This document shows, in pieces, positions 47,137-59,262 of a stretch of 64,000 nt of DNA. Positions within the stretch are counted from its first letter, which is position 1; each line of letters starts with the position of its first letter. The notes below the pieces were generated by a model, which did no database searches, was not told the DNA's origin, and was given only the letters and a program-made list of their open reading frames with translations. The translations under genes were made by a program, and so were the position numbers. This stretch comes from Saccopteryx bilineata (taxonomy: Eukaryota; Chordata; Mammalia; Chiroptera; Emballonuridae): assembly GCF_036850765.1 (NCBI RefSeq), contig NC_089490.1, positions 125,764,522 to 125,828,521 of the forward strand, in the 5' to 3' direction.

Positions 47137-47290
47137 GGGCCTGAGCTGTGGTGATGTAGTGGATAAAACATTGACCTGGAATGCAGAGGTTGCTGTTTCA
47201 AAACTTGGGACTTGCCCTCTCAAGGCACAGGTAAATGCTTCTTGCTCCCTCTCTCTTCACTCCTTTTTAAAATCAATAAATAAAATCTTT
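47137..47290 (+). repeat. Short bat tRNA-SINE heading a larger insertion
   Basis: Head ggcctgagctgtggtgatgtagtgg, end aaaatcaataaataaaatcttt. The repeat aagaataggc at 47,125-47,134 recurs not at the SINE end but at 54,386-54,395, after a second ...ataaaatctttagaaagaaaaaaa tail. So the insertion that started with this SINE extended further than the SINE itself. Confidence 0.8.
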
Positions 47291-47305
47291 GGTGGTCCTC
47301 TAAAG

Positions 47306-47578
47306 CAGTGGTCCCCAACCCCCGGGCCATTTGGTACCAGTCCACAAAGAAAGAATAAACAACTTACATTATTTTCACTTTATTTATATTTAAGTCTGAA
47401 TGATGTTTTATTTTTTAAAAAATGACCAGATTCCCTTTATTACATCCATCTAAGACTCACTCTTGACACTTGTCTCAGTCACATGATACATTTATCCATC
47501 CCACCCTAAAGGCCGGTTTGTGAAAATATTTTCTGACATTAAACCCGTCTGTGGCCCGAAAAAGGTTGGGGACCACTG
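47306..47578. mobile_element. Non-autonomous hAT element (273 bp)
   Basis: Ends CAGTGGTCCCCAACC and GGTTGGGGACCACTG form a perfect 15-bp inverted repeat. The 8-bp TSD ctctaaag is exact (47,298-47,305 and 47,579-47,586). The interior is AT-rich without coding capacity. Confidence 0.93.
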
Positions 47579-47586
47579 CTCTAAAG

Positions 47587-47875
47587 GACAAGGGCAGGAG
47601 ACAGGCAACAAAAACCAGACGGCTAGAGCTGAAGGCTGGTGGGGGCTAAGAAGTGTGGGAAAGGCCCCCTCTCACCCGCAGTGTCCTGGAGCAGAAGCTG
47701 CCCACCAAGTTGACATGATTAATAGCTGTCCTTGGGACTCTTAAATAAAAGATTAAAGAGATGGCATAGTGGAAGAATTCCTGGATTTGGATATAGTCAT
47801 CTTTGTCATCTGTGCAACTTTAGATGTATATAATATGATAGTACATGTATAGAATTTAAAAGTGAATAAATATAG
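47587..47875. other. Non-repetitive segment between SINE/hAT and L1
   Basis: About 290 bp (gacaagggcaggagacagg ... aaaagtgaataaatatag) that does not belong to the SINE, hAT or L1. It continues after the L1 as ggaaaaaaataaaatcttt (54,356 on). It lies inside the aagaataggc duplication, so it was probably brought in together with the SINE. Confidence 0.5.
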
Positions 47876-49141
47876 AGGCAGCAAGATGGTGATGTAGTAG
47901 GTGAACATACCAACTTCTACCTCCCAGAACAAAGTAGATTACAACTTAATTTTAACAACCATCATCTAGAAAAACCAGCTTTGGACTAAACTAAGAGGAC
48001 TCTTTAACCAAGGAACACCAAAGAAGCTACACTGAGACTGGTAGGAAAAGCAGAAACGTGAAGAGGGTGTCCAGCTACTGGGCACGAACGGCAGCCCAGA
48101 GGGACTCACATGGTGGGAAGTGAGTTAAACAGAGAGAGGAGGGTCCAGGGAGCCAGGACCAAAGCCCCAGCCTGCAGTACCAGAAACTAGAAGAGGCATA
48201 TGGACAGTATTTAGCTGCAAAACAAGCCAGGATACTGTTTGTGTGTGAGAAAGACACAGATTTCTCAGACTCAGGATTCTTCTTAAAAGGACCGCGCAGA
48301 AAACCTCTTTCACATCCACTCATCCAGGACTTTGAGGGATGAGGAGAGTTGAGAGAACCAAAATAGCAGAAAGAGAGTAATCTAGGAGGCACAGGGAGAA
48401 ACATTTTGAGGGACAGCCATCCTAACTCATGGGCTGAGTCACTCCCCAAATGTAAAGTGAGTATTTCCCCTGAAACCAGCAATACCAGCAAAGGGAAGCA
48501 GGATACTAGCCAAACAAGTTCTCTTGTGGCACTCAGAGCAGAGTCACTTAGAAGGAGGGAGCTATCAGGAATAGAGTATTAAGTGCTAGGGTCTGAGATG
48601 CATTGCCCCCACCCACACTGCTGAGGGCTCGCCGAGGGTGAGCAGCAGTGGGACACAAAAGCACAGTTCTGTCGGTAGGCATGGAAGCTGGGCTAGCCAC
48701 GAATGAGGCCCAGTGTGAGCTCAGTCCCACCCAGCCGGGCGGAAGTGGGGGCACGAAAGCAGCTGTGGGCCGGGTGAGCAAGAGTGATCTCACCAGCAAT
48801 CCCAATCAAAGGGGCAAGGCAAAAGCTGGGCAAAAGCCAGAGAACCAGGGGAGACCTGTGGCTGAGCATAGGTGTGCAACCCCACCCGCGGTGCTGAGGC
48901 TTGCAGACCCAGTGTGGAGCACAGCCCAACCTGAAGGTGTGGGGCGAAGTCTGAGGCTTGTAGCTTCAGCATATGAACACAGCCCACCCATGAAGGACAG
49001 ATGGAAACCACTGTCACAGCTGCAACGGGCTGGCAACGCCCATACTTGAATGCCCAAGGCAGCGGCAGAGGGAGTGGCGAGCCTGCAGACATACCACACC
49101 TAAAGAACAGAGAGGCCACACTCTTCTTATACACAGACAGA
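47876..49141 (+). promoter_or_regulatory. L1 5' UTR
   Basis: About 1.27-kb leader homologous to 16,230-17,526 on the other strand. In intact L1 it holds the sense promoter. This copy starts at what looks like the true L1 5' end (agcaagatggtg). Confidence 0.8.
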
Positions 49142-50059
49142 ATGGGAAGGCAGAGAAATGCAACACAAATGAATAAAGAGAAATCCCCAGAAAAGAACTT
49201 GAATGAGTCAGCAATAACCAAATTACTGGATGCAGAGTTTAAAATAATGATTGTTAGGATGCTTAAAGATCTTAGAACAGCAATAGATGGACATAATAAG
49301 CACCTAAATAAAAAGATAGGAAATATAAAAAGCACATTGAAATAATACAAAAGAATCAGTCAGAAATTACAAATACAATATCACAAGTGAAGACCACACT
49401 AGAAGGAATTAAAAGTGGGATGAATGAAACTGAAGATAAAATCAGCGAGTTAGAGGACAAGATAAATGAAGGCATGGAAGCAGAGCAGCAAAAAAACAAG
49501 AGACTCAAAAAGTCTGAGGAAACTCTAAGAGAGCTCTGTGACAACATGAAGAGAAATAACATCAGCTTCATAGGGGTTCCTGAATAAGAAGAGAAAGAAC
49601 AAGGGATAGAAACTTTGTTCAATCAAATCATAGCTGAAAACTTCCCTAAATTAATGCAGGAAAAAGTCACACAAGTTCAAGAAGCACAGAGAATTACATT
49701 AAAGAGACACCCAAATAAATCCACACCAAGACACATCATAAATTAAAATACAAAACCTAAAAGATAAAGAAAAAATATTAAAAGCTGCTAGAGAAAAAAG
49801 GCTATCACCTACAAAGGAGCCCCGCTAATGATGACATCTGACTTCTCAACAGAAACACTTGAGGCCAGAAGGGAATGGCAAGAAATATTCAAAGTAATGC
49901 AGAACAAGAGCCTACAACCAAGACTACTTTATTCAGCAAGGGTATCATTTAAAATTGAAGAAGAAATAAAAAGCTTCGCAGACAAAAAAAAAACAAAAAC
50001 TCAAGAAATTCAGTACAACCAAACCAGTGCTACAAGAAATGTTAAGGGGCCTGTTGTAA
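49142..50059 (+). pseudogene. L1 ORF1, disrupted
   Basis: Begins MGRQRNATQMNKEKSPEKN and ends MLRGLL-stop (50,057-50,059). The 918-bp span equals 306 codons, but the frame is broken inside: stop at 49,343-49,345, another near 49,585, and shifts around 49,745-49,800. The coiled-coil section (about 49,390-49,530), the RRM-like part (ETLRELCDNMKRNN) and the C-terminal part (TETLEARREWQEIFKVMQNK) are visible in different frames. Confidence 0.9.
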
Positions 50060-50116
50060 ACACAACAAAGGAAGAAAAGAATATAGTAAAAGAGGAAGAT
50101 AGCTTTAAAGAATAAC

Positions 50117-53100
50117 ATGGCAATAAACAACTACATATCAATAATAACCTTAAATCAGCGGTTCTCAACCTGTGGGTTGCGACCCCGGTGGGGTCGCCTA
50201 AAGCCATCGGAAAATACATAATGCATATCAGGTATTTACATTCCAAATCATAATTGTAGCAAAATTACAGTTATGAAGTAGCCACCAAAATTATTTTTTG
50301 GTTTGGGGTCACCGCAACATGAGGAACTGTATTGTAGGGTCACGGCATTAGAAAGGTTGAGAACCACTGCCTTAAATGTAAATGGATTAAATGATCCAAT
50401 CAAAAGACATAGGGTAGCAGCGTGGATACAAAAACAGGACCCATAAATATACTGTCTAAAAAGACTCACTTTAAAACAAAAGATACACATAGACTAAAGG
50501 TAAAAAGATTGAAAAAATATATCATGCAAATGGAAATGAAAAAACCTGGGGTAGAAATATTTATATCAGACAAAATGGACGTTAAAACAAAGGCTATAGT
50601 AAGAGATAAAGAAAGTCACTACATAATGATAAAGGGAGCAATCCAACAGGAAGATATAACCATTATAAATATCTATGCACCTAATAGAGCAGTACCTAAA
50701 TATATAAAGCAGACTTTGGTGGGTATAAAAGGAAAGATCAACAGCAATAATATAATAGTAGGGGATTTAAATACCCCACTAACATTACTAGATAGATCCT
50801 CAAGAAAGAAAATTAACAAAAAAAACCAGCAGACTTAAAGAACACACTAGATCAACTTGATTTAATAAATATCTTCAGGACCTTTCACCCTAAAGCTGCA
50901 GAATATACATTTTTTTCAAGTGCTCATGGTACATTCTCTAGGATAGACCACATGTTAGGGCGCAAAAGTGATCTCAACAAATTTAAGAAGACTGAAATCA
51001 TATTAAACATTTTCTCTGATCACAATGGCATGAAACTAGAAATCAACAACAACAGAAAAACCAAAAAATACTCACATATGGAAACTAAATAGCATATTAT
51101 TAAACAACAAATTGGTTAACAGTGAGATCAAAGAAGAAATAAAAATTTTTCTAGAAACAAATGATAATGAGCATACAACAATTCAAAATTTATGAAACAC
51201 AGTAAAAGCAGTACTGAGAGGGAAGTTCATAGCACTACAGGCATACCTTAACAAGCTAGAAAAAGCTTAAATAGACAACCTAACCCTGCATCTAAAAGAA
51301 CTAGAAAAAGAACAGCAAATAAAGCCCAGAGGTACTAGAAGGAAGGAAATAATAAAGATCAGAGCAGAAATAAATGACATAGAGGCTAAAGAAACAATAC
51401 AGAGGATCAATAAAACCAAGAGCTGGTTCACTAAAAAGGTAAACAAGATTGATGAACCCTTAGCCAGACTCACTAAGAAAAAAAAAGAGAGGACTCAAAT
51501 AAATAAAATTAGAAATGAGAGTGGAAAAGTAACAACTTACACAGCAGAAATTCAAAGGATTGTAAGAAAATACTATAAAAAAGTGTATGCCCCAAAATTG
51601 GACAATATAGATGAAATGGATAAATTCCTTGAAACGTGTCATCATTCAAAAATCCATCTGGAAGAATCAGAAAACCTAAACAGACCAATTACAACAAATG
51701 AAGTTGAAAAAGTTATGAAAAGACTCCCAACAAATAAAAGCCCTGGGTCCAATGGCTTCACTGGTGAATTCTACCAAAGATTCAAAGAAGAACTAACTCC
51801 TCTCCTTCTCAAGCTATTTCAAAAAATTCAAGAAGAAGGAAGACTTCCAAGCTCCTTTTATGAGGCAAGCTTAATTCTGATTCCAAAACCAGGCAAAGAC
51901 AACACAAAGAAAGAAAATTATAGGCCAATTTCCCTGTTGAATTTAGATGCTAAAATCCTCAGCAAAATATTAGCAAACCAGATCCAGTAATACATGAAAA
52001 AAATCCTACATCATGATCAAGTGGGATTTATTCTGGGGAGGCAAGGATGGTACAATATTCATAAATCAATTAATGTGATTTATTACATAAACAAAAGGAA
52101 GGAGAAAAACCACATGATAATTTTAATAGATGCAGAACAAGCATCTGACAAAATCCAGCTCCCATTTATGATCAAAACATTCAGTGAAGTGGGGATACAG
52201 GGAACATACCTCAACATGATAAAGGCCATCTATGAAAAACCCACAGCCAACATTATAATTAATGGGCAAAAATTAAGAGTAATCCCCCTAAGATCAGGAA
52301 CAAGACAGGGGTGCCCCCTTTCACCACTCTTATTCAACATAGTTCTGGAAGTCCTAGCCACAGCAATCAGACAAGAAGAAGAAATAAAAGGCATCTAAAT
52401 TAGTAAAGAAGAAGTAAAACTATCATTATTTGCAGATGATAGGATACTGTATATAAAAAACCCTAAACTCTCAGTCAAAAAACTACTGGAACTGATAAAT
52501 GAATTCAGCAAGGTTGCAGGGTATAAATAAAATTGATAAACAGAAATAGAAGGCATTTTTATACATCAGCAATGAACTGTCTGAAAGAAAAATTAAGGAA
52601 ACAATTCCCTTCACTATTGCAACAAAAAAAAATTAAGTAGCTAGGAGTAAATTTAACCAAGGAAGTTAAAGACTTATACTCAGAAAATTACAAAACATTA
52701 ATAAAAGAAATCAAGGAAGATACAAACAAGTGGAAGCATATACCATGCTCTTGGTTAGGAAGAATAAACATCATTAAAATGTCTATATTACCCAAAGCCA
52801 TCTATAAATTTAATGCAGTTTCTATTAAAATACCAATGACATACTTCAAAGATACAAAACACATATTCCAAAAATTTATATGGAACCTAAAAAACACAAA
52901 TAGCCTCAGCAATCTTGAAAAAGAAGAATTAAGTGGAAGGTATCAAACTTTCTGATATCAAGTTATACTACAAGGTCATTGTACTCAAAACAGCTTGGTA
53001 CTGGCATAAGAATTGACATATAGATCAATGGAACAAAACAGAGAACCCAGAAATAAACCCACACCTTTATGGACAGTTGATATTTGACAAAGGAGGTAAG

Positions 53101-54149
53101 AGCATACAATGGAGTAAAGACCGTCTCTTTAACAAATGGTGTTGGGAAAATTAGACAGCTACCTGCAAAAAAATGAAACTCGGCCACCAACTTACACCGT
53201 TCACAAAAATAAACTCAAAATGAATAAAAGACTTAAATGTAAGCCGTGAAACCATAAGCATCTTAGAAGAAAACATAGGCAGGATGCTCTCTGACATCTT
53301 TCACAGCAATATATTTGCCAACTTATCTCCAAGGGCAAGTGAAATAAAAGACATGATAAACAAATGGGACTATATCAAACTAAAAAGCTTTTGTACAGCT
53401 AAAGACAATATAAACAGAATAAAAAGACAAACCACACAATGGGAGAATATATTTAACAATACATCTGATAAGAGGTTAATAGCCAAAATTTATAAAGAAA
53501 TTGTAAAACTCAACACCAGGAAGACAAACAATCCAATCAAAAATGGGCAAAAGAAATGAATAGACACTTCTCCAAAGAGGACATACAATGGCCAATAGAC
53601 AGATGAAAAAATGCTCAACATCACTAATCATTAAAGAAATGCAAATTAAAACCACAGTGAGATATTACCTCACACCAGTCAGAATGGCGTTTATTAACAA
53701 AACAACATACAATAGGTGCTGGTGAGGATGTGGAGAAAGGGGAACCCTGCTGCACTGCTTGTGGGAATGCAGACTTGTGCAGCCACTGTGGAAAACAGTA
53801 TGGAGATTCCTCAAAATATTAAAAATGGAACTGCCTTTTGACCCAGCCATTCCACTTTTAGGATTATATCCCAAGAACACTATATCACTGATTCAAAAAA
53901 AAAAATTGCATCCCCGTGTTTATGGCAGCATTGTTCACAATAGCGAAGATCTGGAAACAGCCCAAGTGTCCATCAGTGGACGATTGGATTAAAAAGCAGT
54001 GGTATATACATACAATGGAATACTATGGGGCCATGAAAAGGAAGGAAATATTACCTTTTGCAACAACATGGATGACCCTGGAAACTATTATGTTAAATGA
54101 AATAAGACAGGCAGAGAAAGAAAAATATGATATGACCTCACTCATTTGA
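50117..54149 (+). pseudogene. L1 ORF2, disrupted by a hAT insertion and stops
   Basis: Starts MAINNYISIITLN at 50,117, interrupted 39 bases later by the SPIN-like element, then resumes VNGLNDPIKRHRVAAW. Endonuclease segments include HYIMIKGAIQQEDITIINIY. Stops include 50,836-50,838 and 51,988-51,990. RT motifs ([32 protein letters not shown]) are readable, and the catalytic FADD box is intact (near 52,430), unlike the copy at 11-15 kb. Ends ...KYDMTSLI-stop at 54,149. Confidence 0.9.
50156..50369. mobile_element. SPIN-like non-autonomous hAT element (214 bp)
   Basis: Ends CAGCGGTTCTCAACC and GGTTGAGAACCACTG. The exact 8-bp TSD ccttaaat is at 50,148-50,155 and 50,370-50,377. Interior landmarks ggtcgcctaaagccatcgg, ttatgaagtagcca and ggggtcaccgcaacatgagg match what I know of SPIN (SPACE INVADERS) miniature elements. 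It disrupts L1 ORF2 at codon 13. Confidence 0.85.
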
Positions 54150-55235
54150 GGAATCCAAGGAACAATGTTAACTGAGGAACGGAATGAAACCTGAAGTGAA
54201 AGGGGGAGGGAGCTATTGAGAGGTGGGAAAAGGCTATGTTGAGGGGAATACTGGGAAGGGGTGATGCAATTAGGGTGACACTAGAATCTATGTGAACACA
54301 GTAAATTAAATAAAATATAATAAATAAATAAATAAATAAAAGTAAATAAATATAGGAAAAAAATAAAATCTTTAGAAAGAAAAAAAAGAATAGGCCATGA
54401 ACCTAAATAAACATATCCTAAAAGAAGATATACAAAAGGTCAATGAATACATGCTCAACATTATTAGTATTAAAAGTGCAAAACAAAACCAATTTAGTAA
54501 AATTACTATATTCATTTATTTTAAAGAACGAAAAATAAATATTGGCAGAAATGCAGGGAAATTGCAATCTTCAAACATTGTTGGAGAGTATATAAAATAG
54601 TTTTATCAATTGGGAAAACTATTTAGCAGTTCTTTAAAATGTTAAACATATGCATATGATCCAGCTATTTCACTCTAAGGTATGTACCCAAGAGAAATGA
54701 AAACATACATCTTCACCAAACTTTTACACAAATGTCCGTAGCAGAAATAGTCATACTAGTAAAACAGTGGAAAGAATCCAAATACCCATCAACCAATGGA
54801 TGCAAAAATAAAATGTAATGTATCCATACAATGGAATATTATTTGAGAATTAAAAGAAATAAAGTACTGATATATGCCACACATGGATGAATCTTGAAAC
54901 CCTGATGCTAATTGGAAGAAACCAGTCACAAAATATTATACATTTTATGATTTCATTTACTTTATATGCCCAGAAGAGGCAAATGCATAGAGACAGAAAG
55001 TGGATTAAATAATTGCACAGGGCTGAGGAGCTGCAGAAGGTTGAGAAAGTTCAGAGCAATGGGCTGGAATTGTCAGAGTGTGAGGGTGTTTTGGTGGGCA
55101 GTGATAAAAATGTTCCATAGTTGAGTGTAGTGATAATTGCACAACTTTTTGAATATACTAAAAACCACTGAACTGACTACTTTAAGTGGGTGAATTGTTA
55201 AAAATGTCGACATAAATTAAAACAAAAATGTTTAA

Positions 55236-57180
55236 TGACATAGGCAAATTACTATATTATAACGTTAAGGAAAAATGCTAAAGCAAACTTGCTTATCTGT
55301 GTATGTTCAACTATACACAAATTATGTGCATAAAAATAAGTCTGAAAATAAATATGCCAAGCCAATTATAATAATTGTTTCTCTTTACATCTCTGTGTTT
55401 TTGCCCAAATTTTCCACAAGTATGAATATTTTACCTAAAATTAAAAACTTTAAAACAATAAAAATAATTATTGCACTCATTTTTCTTTTGAAGACAAATT
55501 GATTTATTATAAGATTCTGAGCATGCCGAACCAGGTTATTTCTGTTATGAATTTAGCTTAAAATTTCCAAATAGGCTTGGGGGTGAAGTGGGTGGTAAGT
55601 GGCCTATCAAGCCATCATATCTTAAACCTCGAAAGAACTCCCTCACCAAATGCCCTGTCAGATCTGTCAGATCCAGCTAGTAGGCCAAAGAAATTTGCTT
55701 TAATGAACTCAAATAGGCATTTTTTATAATCATCATTATTTAGAGATGCAAATGCTGTGTGGAATCTAAACTCAGCTGTGATTTAACACTACCTAAAAAA
55801 GATGTTCAAAAAGATGAATCTATAAACCCTCTAACTGATCATGTAATAGTCTTTAATAATCTGAGAGCTTCTTCAGTTATTTGAATTAAAATCAAAATTG
55901 AGAAATAAGAATTATAGCTTTTTCTTTGTAGGGGTAATAGTAAACTACCAAAGAATGTACTCATAGTAAACAGATTTCCAGTAGTTTCTATAAACAAGAC
56001 ATTATATCTGATCCAAAGAGTAATAACTCAAGAAAAAAAATGTGAATTTGTTTTACATGCAAAAGTAGACATATGATTGCAACATTAAGAAATTGGCTCT
56101 GGATTCGGCTTGTTTTGCACTAATAATGAAACAAAATACCCCTGAATCAATGTAACATCAAATCTTCTAAATATTCAATTTTTCCATTTTGGAGTTAAAG
56201 CAAGCAAGAAAGAATGTTTGCTTTTGAGTTGTTTGCTTTTTATACAACTCTAAACCAGTTCAAAGGATTTTTTTAATTTTAAAAATATTTTTAAAGATTT
56301 TAAATTATTTGTTGTCATTTAGATTAAAAAATACTTGAACTAAAGTCAAACATATTTTGTGTATGTAGACATAATCATTATCTTTACCACATGATTTTAT
56401 ATTTCTTTTCTTAAAGCAGGCATTTTCTACTCTTGAAATAAGAGTATATTTAACAAGCTACCAGAGAACTATAGTTATAATTTAAATAGATGGCAATAGT
56501 GTTGACTAAATTTCATTCCTCCTACTCCAAGTTCTTCTGATAGAACATGTGTAATTATGTGGGTTCTTTTTACTTATAGCTTCCCAATCCTGAACCCATA
56601 GATCACTATAACTTAAAAGCATGGGTTCATACTTTTTTTCTGAGATTCTAAGCATAATTACAAAGAGTTACAGAGAAAGCACACCAATAACATTGCTATA
56701 GCTTTAGTGACCATCTCTTGAGGCATTGATAATATTCTTCTTGGCATTACCAGTACTTTGTTTAAACACAGGCAGGTTGTATCTTGTTCGTCTTTCTATT
56801 CTTCTCTTCACCTAACAGCACATTCTAGATGCTCACTAAATATTTGTTAAGCAACTAGCCAAATTAAACAAAAATCTAATGACTGCATCCATACTTTTAT
56901 TCAAAAGAGAAGAGTGGAATAAACTCACCTTCTATATTTTTCCCAGATGAAATGGAAAACTAGATTCTAATGGAAGTAGTTTGGATTTAATTATGACTAA
57001 TTAAGGTCCTTCTCAATTAACTTTACTCTCAAAAATCACACATTGAAAAAAGAAAATAGTATGACTGTGCCTCAAATTTCTTAGAAAATTTTTATTATTC
57101 CTATAAAGAATGAATAACTTACAGAGTTGTGGGGAGTGTTGTTTTGTTTAAACATTGAAGAGCATTCTTTAACCTTCTTT
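55236..57180. other. 1.9 kb without a recognisable gene or repeat
   Basis: Very AT-rich. A short L2-like phrase (ctcactaaatatttgttaag) at about 56,832 is too little to call. Confidence 0.5.
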
Positions 57181-57635
57181 ACACACACACACAGAAATAC
57201 ACCCACAGGTAAAATATTACATCTGAGGTTTTAGAGTACCTTCTAATTTAAACCTGGCCCTTAAGCACTGGTGCTTCCCAGGGTTTTGTCTTTGGTGCAC
57301 TCCTCTACCTGTTCTTCATGTTCTCATTGATGATATTCACTTCTGCGGTTCTGACTTCAGCTATATATATGCTTAGTCTTTCTAAATCATTATCTCTAAC
57401 ACTGACTTTGTCTTGAACATCCAATGTAAATATCCAGCTGCTTATTAACATCTATTTATATCTGGATATTTCTTACTTTTCTAAATTAAAAACTTATTCC
57501 TCCACTCTCTGACACACCCTAACCCCCCCCCCCAAAAAAAAAAAACCTTGGCTAAATCTCTTCTCTCAAATATCAGCATTTCCATTTATCTAGTCATAAG
57601 AGACACAAAAAAAAAACCCCTACGGTTTGTTCAAA
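57181..57635. other. Unassigned segment with simple repeats
   Basis: Short (CA)n at 57,181-57,193, a C8/A11 run at 57,524-57,545, and no gene. Confidence 0.5.
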
Positions 57636-57845
57636 GTCTGTTGTTAGAAAGCTACAGTCCATGGATCTATTTTTATAAATAAAGTTTTACTGGAACACAG
57701 CAATGCCCATTCTTTTATGTATTGCTGACAGCTGCTCTCACAATACAATGACAGAGTTGAGGACAATAGAGGCTTGTATAGCCAACAAAACCTACCATAT
57801 TTGTTATCTGCCCCTTTAGCATAAAAAGTTTGCTAGGCCCTGTTT
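57636..57845. repeat. Old eutherian DNA-transposon fragment
   Basis: The words ttttataaataaagttttactggaacacagcaatgcccattc and aaaaagtttgctaggccctg are characteristic of a widespread hAT-type non-autonomous family. The name is not asserted. Confidence 0.65.
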
Positions 57846-57850
57846 TAGAA

Positions 57851-57852
<2 letters not shown>

Positions 57853-57891
<39 letters not shown>
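57853..57891. repeat. (CT)n microsatellite
   Basis: About 19 CT units. Confidence 0.95.
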
Positions 57892-57894
<3 letters not shown>

Positions 57895-58619
57895 AAAAGC
57901 ATCCTATTTTCCCTACTATATATTTCTCAAATTTATCTCTATTTAGGCCTCTCAAATTTGGGGGCTCATGATCTCTTATCTGGACAATTGCAACAATGTC
58001 AACTCCATTCTTCCCCTACCACCAAAGTGATACATTCAAAACACATTTGATTGTTATACTGTTGAAAGACAATTCTTCATGGGTCTGTAACATATCTGCA
58101 CATCTTATACACAGAAGTACTGGCAAGAAGTTTTTGATTCAGGCTGTCTTCCTGAAAATATTTGTATAGCAAACATTTTTAGAAGATACAGTATCTCTCT
58201 CCAAGATAGAGAGCAGATTTGTTTGTTGTCCAATAAAATAAAGATAATGTCTCCCTGCAGGGTAAACATTGGGTGGGTTTGCATGCATCTCCCTTATAAA
58301 ATATTGAGAAATCCAGAGCTTCAGTTTTCTTGGCAGTGATGCCACCCACTGTGTGTGTGGCATCCACCCATGTCCACCTTCCTGTTTCATCCATGGAGCT
58401 CAGAGGGCAAGGAGAACCAATATGAACTGGAACCTCACGCTGCCTTTGTGAGATGAACAAAAAAGTCTTTTGTCTTTTATCCAGGAGTCTTGTGTCCAAG
58501 TATTAAAGAAACTATAGCAACCTAACTTGTTAGCTTTAGGGGAGGTTAAAAATCTCAGACCCTTCACAGTTCTTAACATTCAGCACCATTATATTTATTT
58601 CCATCACCTATAGACTTAA
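57892..58619. other. No gene or recognisable repeat
   Basis: The minus-strand open frames at 58,139-58,499 have no recognisable domain. Confidence 0.5.
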
Positions 58620-58900
58620 ATCCAGGTGACTCAGCCTAGCATATGAGGTTCTCAGTGATCTGAGTGGACCTGTCCCACTAGCCCCATACTCTACCATCCT
58701 CCCCCCCCCCTCCATCCTCCTAATGTTTGTTCCTGGTCCATAGCTGTTTTAGTTATCCAACTGGTAAATTCTATTCTGCATCTTCCCATCACATTCATTT
58801 AGACTGAAGTACCTTCTAATCTCCCTAACTATGTTTCTTTTCACCTTCCCCACAACAGGCTTCATTAGTGTGCAACTTCCTTCTCATGGCATGAACACAA
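58620..58900 (+). repeat. L2 fragment (diverged)
   Basis: L2-like pyrimidine-rich order: gaggttctcagtgatctgagtgg, ccccatactctaccatcctcc, tgaagtaccttctaatctccc. Confidence 0.5.
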
Positions 58901-59022
58901 ACACAGTTCTGAGAGCATTCATCTGAGAATATGCATCCATACCTCTTCAGGCTGACTTCAGAGCCCCTCCTTTGGATTCCCAGAGTGCCCTGGAAGCAAC
59001 TCAGTCATATCCTTCTCATATA

Positions 59023-59262
59023 CACTGCTCACAAAAATTAGGGGATTGTGTAAGATACTCCAGTACTTTCAGCCTTTTGTATAGTGCATTTTCACCAATG
59101 AAATAAAAGTTGGTCTTGCATCTCATTTGCATAATCAAACAACTTTCTTTAACTTGTCGTTTGTTTTTCTGATGTTCTTGTTTAATAAAAAAATTAATCA
59201 AATGCTTCCTTTTCTTATCACTTCCTATTCATTTTGAAATCTCCCCTAATTTCTGTGAGCAG
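59023..59262. mobile_element. Mariner/Tc1-like miniature element (240 bp)
   Basis: Left end CACTGCTCACAAAAATTAGGGGA and right end TCCCCTAATTTCTGTGAGCAG are imperfect inverted repeats (about 21 bp), bordered by TA on both sides (59,021-59,022 and 59,263-59,264). A TA duplication is typical of Tc1/mariner elements. The interior is noncoding. Confidence 0.8.

Larger units (their letters stand above)
47876..54340 (+). mobile_element. Nearly full-length L1 with TSD
   Basis: From gaggcagcaagatgg-type start (47,876 aggcagcaag) to an A-rich tail (taaataaataaataaataaa). The 15-bp TSD agtgaataaatatag (47,861-47,875) recurs as agtaaataaatatag (54,341-54,355), with one change. It contains a 5' UTR, ORF1, a 57-bp inter-ORF gap, ORF2 and a 3' UTR. 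A SPIN-like hAT (50,156-50,369) is inserted. Many stops and frameshifts show it is inactive. It is of the same family as the copies at 11,347 and 62,053. Confidence 0.93.
41640..55235 (+). mobile_element. Old L1, interrupted by three younger insertions
   Basis: Discontinuous old plus-strand L1. Leader: about 41,640-42,870. ORF1: 42,870-43,750 and 45,598-45,850 (cattttcaagtgctaaaagt... HQPGILYPAKN-like). Degraded ORF2: 45,930-47,134, with RT and later segments and an endonuclease deletion. ORF2 end and 3' UTR: 54,396-55,235 (ccatacaatggaatattattt; 3' end actgaactgactactttaagtggg). Interruptions are the SINE at 41,861, the L1 tail at 43,751-45,597 and a composite block 47,135-54,385. It is the oldest layer here. 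The 5' limit is uncertain. Confidence 0.8.

Noticed and set aside
58139..58499. Overlapping minus-strand frames of 83 and 106 codons
   Set aside because: No domain, no splice-site or homology cue, and the two frames overlap out of register.
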